Virus record (IMG/VR): IMGVR_UViG_3300017724_000030 | Span: 1-33,804 of that record | Source of the DNA: a virus | DNA length: 33,804 bases | Strand: one strand, 5' to 3' | Shown: positions 30,984-33,804 of the stretch, one piece after another | Layout: the number at the start of each line of letters is the position of its first letter | How positions within the stretch are numbered: position 1 is the first letter of the stretch | Made by a program: the position numbers and the translations under genes | The notes under the pieces: generated by a model | Databases searched by the model: none | Seen by the model: only the letters and a program-made list of their open reading frames with translations | Told to the model about the DNA's origin: nothing

Positions 30984-31214
30984 ATGGCAGAAGCTTTCCT
31001 AAAAAATAACCTATCAATCGTGCTATCTTTTTTGGTTGCAGTATTTACTGCGGGTGGTATATTCGCTGAGTTTACTGCCATCAAGAATGAACTTACTATG
31101 GTGCATGAACGTCTTGACAAAAAGATTGTTGTTATAAATAAACTTGAAGATCGTATCCTTGATATTGAAAAACAATTGGAATACGAGCGAGGTTTTATTG
31201 ACGCCTCTAAATAA
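30984..31214 (+). CDS. Membrane-anchored coiled-coil protein, 76 aa
   Basis: The sequence is MAEAFLKNN, then one transmembrane segment at about 10-30 (LSIVLSFLVAVFTAGGIFAEF), then a charged heptad-rich helix to the end (IKNELTMVHERLDKKIVVIN, ILDIEKQLEYE). There is no lipobox. The topology resembles an inner-membrane spanin or a small holin-associated or superinfection-exclusion protein, but no specific family is evident. It is the only plus-strand gene inside the early minus-strand region. It has its own near-leaderless promoter and paired operators, so it is controlled separately from its neighbours. That regulation, and its isolation from the late genes, argues mildly for an immunity or early membrane function rather than lysis. 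Confidence 0.75.
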   Translation: MAEAFLKNNLSIVLSFLVAVFTAGGIFAEFTAIKNELTMVHERLDKKIVVINKLEDRILDIEKQLEYERGFIDASK

Positions 31215-31242
31215 AAAAAGGAGAGACATCTCTGCCTCTCCT
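31213..31242 (-). terminator. Terminator of the small-gene operon (convergent junction)
   Basis: AGGAGAG (31219-31225) pairs with CTCTCCT (31236-31242), 10-nt loop. On the minus strand it is followed by seven T (31213-31219). It lies between the convergent 76-aa plus-strand gene and the 52-aa minus-strand gene. On the plus strand the T tract is lacking, so it should act mainly on minus-strand transcripts. Confidence 0.8.
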
Positions 31243-31265
31243 CTTACTAACAAACAACAAAAAAA

Positions 31266-31424
31266 CTATTTCCTTGTGAACATATACTCCTGCTGGAGTT
31301 GGTTCTTGACTAATTGCAATTCCTCGTTTAGCCTTTTTATTTCTTTTCTTAGAACAACGTTGCTCTGTTTTATAAAGTCAACGTTCATTGGATCGTTTAC
31401 TACGGGGTCTATTACTTTAATCAT
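31266..31424 (-). CDS. Small coiled-coil protein, 52 aa
   Basis: ATG at 31424 opens MIKVIDPVVNDPMNVDFIKQ; the second half is a heptad-like helix (LRKEIKRLNEELQLVKNQLQ) ending FTRK-TAG. Support for a real gene comes from three things. The start overlaps the preceding gene by 8 bases. ACCAAC lies 6 bases before the ATG, as for the primase and the 119-aa gene. A terminator follows 24 bases after the stop. No family recognised. It is the last gene of the small-gene operon. Confidence 0.62.
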   Translation of the reverse strand: MIKVIDPVVNDPMNVDFIKQSNVVLRKEIKRLNEELQLVKNQLQQEYMFTRK

Positions 31425-31680
31425 ATTTAAGTTGGTTTTGGATTTTGAGTTGTTGTAGACTAAGATAAATAATTTGTCTTACTTTCTGATCATTAATCTG
31501 ATAGTCTTTTTTTGTCAATGCTTTTTTATTTGCTCTTGCCATCTGTATTCTTAATAGCCTACATTTTTGGTCGTTCTTTACTAATTGCTCCCATAACTTA
31601 TCATGTCTGCTTTTTTTAAGTTTGCGTTGCTTAAGTTTTAGTTTTACAAATTTGATTATGTATACAAATATTCTTTTCAT
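31417..31680 (-). CDS. Small very basic protein, 87 aa
   Basis: MKRIFVYIIKFVKLKLKQRK opens a Lys/Arg-rich, helical protein (KKSRHDKLWEQLVKNDQ, RIQMARANKKALTKKDY) with calculated character strongly positive over its whole length. The N-terminal hydrophobic patch is too short and too interrupted by Lys for a clear membrane segment. The start overlaps the upstream stop as ATGA, indicating coupling. The basic nature suggests nucleic-acid or ribosome binding; no family recognised. Confidence 0.65.
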   Translation of the reverse strand: MKRIFVYIIKFVKLKLKQRKLKKSRHDKLWEQLVKNDQKCRLLRIQMARANKKALTKKDYQINDQKVRQIIYLSLQQLKIQNQLKYD

Positions 31681-31931
31681 AGGTCTTTGTTTACTTCGTT
31701 AATTATAATTTCATACAAATCATAACTGTTGATGTGTTCGATACTCAGCATTTCATTAGTACCATTCTCTCGAAGAGATATAGTCTGAATCCCTTTATCG
31801 TTTACTGTTGCTTCCACAAAGATATAAAGTTTTATACCCCCTCTTCGCTTGTACATCGTATTCACTACAAATGCCACATGTGTGATGTTGCCATACCCTT
31901 GTCGCTTCCCAAAGTTCTGTGTTATTCTCAT
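31677..31931 (-). CDS. Hypothetical early protein, 84 aa
   Basis: Predicted alpha/beta or beta-rich small protein (ITHVAFVVNTMYKRRGGIKL, YIFVEATVNDKGIQTISLRE) with an acidic C-terminus (YEIIINEVNKDL). No recognised family or membrane segment. It starts one base after the SET-domain gene's stop and ends with an ATGA overlap with the next gene, so it is firmly embedded in the operon. Its function is unknown; close coupling to the SET-domain gene makes it a candidate partner or substrate. Confidence 0.7.
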   Translation of the reverse strand: MRITQNFGKRQGYGNITHVAFVVNTMYKRRGGIKLYIFVEATVNDKGIQTISLRENGTNEMLSIEHINSYDLYEIIINEVNKDL

Positions 31932-31932
31932 A

Positions 31933-32223
31933 TTAAAATCTATAAAATACTGTTAGTTCTTCTTGCTTTATTTTCCGTACTGTGTACAGAAGCCTTGTGT
32001 CGTCATTTTGTAAGATGAAACAGTTAGGTGTATCACTATGGTTAATAAACCCCCCCAGAGGAGTTCTAATAACCCCATACTGATCGTTTAACACATGGGT
32101 AATACCTAAGCATACCCCTGCCTCAATCTCATCGGTACAAAACAAACCTAACCCCTCGATATCACTTTCCTTTATCGTCAAGTGATCAGTCAGAGGTCGG
32201 TAGTTGTTCTTCTTAATCATCAT
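31933..32223 (-). CDS. Compact SET-domain protein (putative protein-lysine methyltransferase), 96 aa
   Basis: The whole protein is a minimal SET domain (PF00856): SDIEGLGLFCTDEIEAGVCL at 20-39, RTPLGGFINHSDTPNC at 53-68 containing the hallmark NHS-x-x-PNC, and IKQEELTVFY near 85-94 corresponding to the E-L-x-x-x-Y end that lines the active site. SET enzymes use S-adenosylmethionine to methylate protein lysines. The start is a double ATG at 32223/32220, four bases after the upstream gene; an upstream in-frame ATG at 32277 would overlap that gene and add an unrelated hydrophobic stretch. The target is unknown; host or phage DNA-binding, ribosomal or RNA polymerase proteins are possible. At 96 residues it is shorter than most SET proteins. 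Confidence 0.85.
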   Translation of the reverse strand: MMIKKNNYRPLTDHLTIKESDIEGLGLFCTDEIEAGVCLGITHVLNDQYGVIRTPLGGFINHSDTPNCFILQNDDTRLLYTVRKIKQEELTVFYRF

Positions 32224-32227
32224 ATGG

Positions 32228-32587
32228 TTAAAGTTCAGCAGTAAAATTACAATAATCATCTTCTGGGTTATCGTCAAAGTAATCCTTAACTTGTTTTCCT
32301 AAACGATAGTCAGCGTACTCAGATAAATCTTCTTCTGTAACATTGTATTGTTTCTGAATCTCACCATTGTAACCCTCGTTTTCATCAAACATTTTGTTTA
32401 CCCTTTCAATCGAACCCTTATCAATTGAATCTAGTTCCTTGACTATATCATCATACTTATCTCTACTGATTTCATAATCAATATAGCTTGGTTCCGCTTC
32501 TTCTGCACCGAATCTTTCATGTGCATTGCTTGACTGTACTGCGAACATAAACTTTCCGTCTACATCGCCATTATAATATCTTCCCAT
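32228..32587 (-). CDS. Conserved small phage protein (MGRYYNGD type), 119 aa
   Basis: It starts MGRYYNGDVDGKFMFAVQSS, a start I recall from hypothetical proteins in Bacteroidetes phages and prophages. The rest is strongly acidic (DYEISRDKYDDIVKELDSID, DYFDDNPEDDYCNF). ATG at 32587 is chosen because ACCAAC lies 6 bases upstream, the sequence MGRYY is the natural start, and the longer frame back to 32650 would be translated through a tRNA-like hairpin. High acidity suggests a DNA-mimic or inhibitor, but that is speculation. It is followed after four bases by the SET-domain gene. Confidence 0.75.
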   Translation of the reverse strand: MGRYYNGDVDGKFMFAVQSSNAHERFGAEEAEPSYIDYEISRDKYDDIVKELDSIDKGSIERVNKMFDENEGYNGEIQKQYNVTEEDLSEYADYRLGKQVKDYFDDNPEDDYCNFTAEL

Positions 32588-32623
32588 TTTAATGTTGGTT
32601 AAATTATTGAGCATTATTACTCG

Positions 32624-32666
32624 TGGATAGGGAGGAATCGAACCTCCCAACGCACCATGCTATCCT
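32624..32666 (-). other. tRNA-like minihelix (acceptor stem plus T-arm, no D-arm or anticodon)
   Basis: Read on the minus strand: GGATAG (32665-32660), a 12-base linker, GGAGG-TTCGATT-CCTCC (32647-32631), then CTATCC (32630-32625). The 5-bp T-stem with G53-C61-type closure and the TTCGATT loop fit a T-arm exactly, and GGATAG/CTATCC gives six acceptor pairs stacked on it. The linker replaces the entire D-arm, anticodon arm and variable loop, so it cannot decode. There is no T-run after it, so it is not an ordinary terminator. It lies in the 80-bp gap between two early genes, starting two bases after the upstream TGA stop. It may be a processed tRNA-like RNA, a tRNA relic, or an attachment-site-like tRNA 3' end. 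Confidence 0.6.
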
Positions 32667-32667
32667 T

Positions 32668-32958
32668 TCATTTTATTTGTTTTATAATGTTTATAACTGC
32701 TTTATATACTTCATCTATGTTGGTAGTAAGCAATGCATCATTTAAACAGAAACTTAAATCATCCCAATTATCATCTTCCATAAGCCTATCAAAACATTTT
32801 TCTACTACCGCCATCAGCCAATCCCATGAGGAGTGATATTTAAGTTCATCAAATGTATTGCCATCTGAATTAAATTTTATGGTCTCTAAGTTGTCATACC
32901 AACCCAAGTTAGTTTGTTGAAACCCCATAAATTCTGCTATAAGTTTATTGTCTTTCAT
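32668..32958 (-). CDS. Conserved small phage protein (KYHSSWDWLM type), 96 aa
   Basis: It contains NKLIAEFMGFQQ near the start, then FDELKYHSSWDWLMAVVEKC at about 36-55 and an acidic helical C-terminal half. I recall the Y-H-S-S-W-D-W-L-M block from hypothetical proteins in phages and prophages of Bacteroidetes; no function is attached to it. No membrane segment. It has the CTTTAAATAAAATG initiation region. Its stop lies two bases before the tRNA-like element, so that element would be co-transcribed with it. Confidence 0.78.
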   Translation of the reverse strand: MKDNKLIAEFMGFQQTNLGWYDNLETIKFNSDGNTFDELKYHSSWDWLMAVVEKCFDRLMEDDNWDDLSFCLNDALLTTNIDEVYKAVINIIKQIK

Positions 32959-32972
32959 TTTATTTAAAGTTT
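32956..32972 (-). promoter_or_regulatory. Repeated initiation region AAACTTTAAATAAAATG, copy 1
   Basis: The coding strand reads AAACTTTAAATAAAATG into the 96-aa gene. An identical 17-mer ends at the start of the 63-aa gene at 33155. In this copy the upstream gene's stop is read CTT-TAA, whereas in the other it is TTT-AAA-TAA, so the nucleotide word is kept across two reading frames. Confidence 0.6.
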
Positions 32973-33155
32973 TATGTTTCTTTCGTTTTCTGTTTTATAC
33001 CATTCAACATGAACAACATCATTGTTGAACATATTGTCTGTATCAAAATCTTCCGTAGGAACGTCATAATAATATATTCCATACAACAAACCATTGTTGT
33101 TGCCATTTTTAAATGCTCTTTCTTGTTCATAATGAACTGCTAATTTTACAATCAT
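32964..33155 (-). CDS. Hypothetical early protein, 63 aa
   Basis: A short protein (IVKLAVHYEQERAFKNGNNN, LLYGIYYYDVPTEDFDTDNM, NDVVHVEWYKTENER), probably beta-rich and acidic, without a membrane segment or recognised family. It begins one base after the upstream stop and ends five bases before the next gene, in a run of similar-sized genes. Its initiation region is the repeated AAACTTTAAATAAAATG word. Confidence 0.65.
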   Translation of the reverse strand: MIVKLAVHYEQERAFKNGNNNGLLYGIYYYDVPTEDFDTDNMFNNDVVHVEWYKTENERNIKL

Positions 33156-33169
33156 TTTATTTAAAGTTT
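33153..33169 (-). promoter_or_regulatory. Repeated initiation region AAACTTTAAATAAAATG, copy 2
   Basis: Second identical 17-mer, leading into the 63-aa gene. A related but less exact form (ACTTTAAAATAAAT ... AAATAAAATG) precedes the 88-aa gene at 33667. There is no Shine-Dalgarno in any of them. Confidence 0.6.
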
Positions 33170-33399
33170 ATAAATTGTTGGTGTACATACTCTTCAGGAT
33201 CAGGAGATAGAATATGTACTTCCGAATCGATAACGCCATCATCGATGACTTTGGTCATTAGGCTTACATCATATCCCGTTGAGTCCATGATCGCTATCTC
33301 TTTGGTCTTGTTGTCATTGGTATACTCCCATACCATATAGCTATCCCCATTGTAGGAGATAGCTTTTTCTATGACTTTCGTGTTAACTATTATTTTCAT
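33157..33399 (-). CDS. Hypothetical early protein, 80 aa
   Basis: MKIIVNTKVIEKAISYNGDS then MVWEYTNDNKTKEIAIMDST and an acidic C-terminus (DDGVIDSEVHILSPDPEEYV). Predicted alternating beta strands; no membrane segment; no family recognised. It sits one base from each neighbour, so it is part of the tightly packed early operon. Its last codons (TTT-AAA-TAA) form part of the initiation word of the next gene. Confidence 0.65.
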   Translation of the reverse strand: MKIIVNTKVIEKAISYNGDSYMVWEYTNDNKTKEIAIMDSTGYDVSLMTKVIDDGVIDSEVHILSPDPEEYVHQQFINFK

Positions 33400-33400
33400 T

Positions 33401-33667
33401 TTATAAATTATCTAATGCGTGATCTGTGATCTCATCATAATCATATCCCCACTCTCGGAGAAGTGCATAAAGGTTTTCGTAATAAAATTTTACTCCTTTA
33501 GTTTTGTCAGATTCGTGTATCCAAATTGGATTGTTTCCATCTTCAGCAAATCGAATTAGAATTGATTTGTAAAAATTAAGTTCAGCATCCCCTTCCAATT
33601 TTACCTCTATCTCTCTGGTTTCGCAGTTAGATATTACTTCAAAGTTGTTTTCTGTTATTGTTTTCAT
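33401..33667 (-). CDS. Hypothetical early protein, 88 aa
   Basis: MKTITENNFEVISNCETREI followed by a Leu/Phe-rich central part (LNFYKSILIRFAEDGNNPIW) and an acidic C-terminus (WGYDYDEITDHALDNL). No recognised family or membrane segment. One base separates it from the next gene. The upstream region is A/T-only over about 20 bases and resembles the AAACTTTAAATAAAATG initiation word in extended form. Confidence 0.65.
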   Translation of the reverse strand: MKTITENNFEVISNCETREIEVKLEGDAELNFYKSILIRFAEDGNNPIWIHESDKTKGVKFYYENLYALLREWGYDYDEITDHALDNL

Positions 33668-33686
33668 TTTATTTATTTTTATATAT

Positions 33687-33803
33687 TTATTTTAAAGTTT
33701 CTTTTATTAATTTTATTTTTAATTCGTTTGATAAATTTTTAGATTTTATAATTTCAACAATAGTATAATATTCGCCATTGTAAAAAATATTGTGTAAAGA
33801 TTT
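33687..33803 (-). CDS. Partial early gene cut by the window edge
   Basis: A frame open to the window edge on the minus strand encodes 38 residues, including HNIFYNGEYYTIVEIIKSKN and a Lys-rich end (ELKIKLIKETLK), then TAA at 33689-33687. It has the same orientation, size class and end-to-start spacing (19 bases) as the following genes, so it is probably the C-terminus of another small early protein. The start is outside the window, so length and family cannot be judged. Confidence 0.5.
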   Translation of the reverse strand, partial: KSLHNIFYNGEYYTIVEIIKSKNLSNELKIKLIKETLK

Positions 33804-33804
33804 A

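Noticed and set aside
32142-32152. Minus-strand TAGGTTTG inside the SET-domain gene as an internal promoter
   Set aside because: It matches TAnnTTTG but lies within coding sequence where one chance match is expected in this much AT-rich DNA, and no gene starts at a suitable distance downstream.
32588-32650. Longer start (ATG at 32650) for the 119-aa gene
   Set aside because: The extra 21 residues would be translated from the T-arm and acceptor strand of the tRNA-like element. The internal ATG at 32587 has the ACCAAC motif 6 bases upstream and gives the typical MGRYYNGD start.
1-33804. CRISPR array, insertion sequence, diversity-generating retroelement or integrase
   Set aside because: I see no regularly spaced repeat array, no transposase or reverse-transcriptase motifs, no template/variable repeat pair in the fibre genes, and no tyrosine or serine recombinase in any frame.

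Overview
This window is an AT-rich stretch of a tailed-phage genome, most likely a short-tailed (podovirus-like) phage infecting a marine Bacteroidetes/Flavobacteria host. Host evidence: promoters match the Bacteroidetes -7 element TAnnTTTG, genes lack Shine-Dalgarno sequences and have A/T-rich initiation regions instead, and the tail and replication proteins resemble families I know from crAss-like and uncultured marine Bacteroidetes phages. The window is a fragment: it opens inside the major capsid gene and closes inside a small early gene. Terminase, portal, DNA polymerase and integrase are not in view.

Layout. (1) Positions 1-22995, plus strand: the late module. Order is capsid C-terminus, a 250-aa protein, a small protein with its own promoter and terminator (decoration-protein candidate), two connector/ring-type proteins, a tail stabilisation protein split in two by an in-frame amber codon, a Cys-rich fibre with a Pro/Thr linker, a GlcNAc-type glycosyltransferase, a second Pro/Thr-linker fibre, a GNAT-like protein, then three probable ejection proteins of 266, 505 and 2507 aa in a T7 gp14-gp15-gp16-like order. 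The largest carries an HExxH metallopeptidase motif. A 57-aa basic protein closes the module. (2) 28073-22985, minus strand: a replication operon read from a TAATTTTG promoter. It encodes a VirE-N/D5-like primase-helicase, an SNF2-type helicase, an HtrL/YibB-like protein, a 49-aa protein, a VRR-NUC nuclease and two tiny genes. (3) 30809-28281, minus strand: a recombination operon with a 63-aa protein, a DnaA-domain-IV-like protein, a 127-aa protein, an ERF annealing protein, a RecE-like exonuclease and an SSB-like protein, ended by a strong terminator. (4) 30984-31214, plus strand: a lone membrane/coiled-coil gene with a near-leaderless promoter and two 20-bp-spaced palindromic operators. (5) 33803-31266, minus strand: tightly packed small early genes, including a compact SET-domain protein, plus an intergenic tRNA-like minihelix.

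How the parts fit (inference): the minus-strand operons supply replication and annealing-type recombination and probably host takeover. The plus strand supplies virion assembly and DNA ejection. Protein modification is a recurring theme: two glycosyltransferase-like genes, one acetyltransferase-like gene and one SET-domain gene. The glycosyltransferase sits exactly between the two fibres that carry mucin-like Pro/Thr linkers. The most unusual items are the tRNA-like minihelix, the two TAG-Ile-ATG in-frame junctions, the glycosyltransferase/fibre arrangement, the paired operators, and a recurrent ACCAAC motif upstream of start codons.
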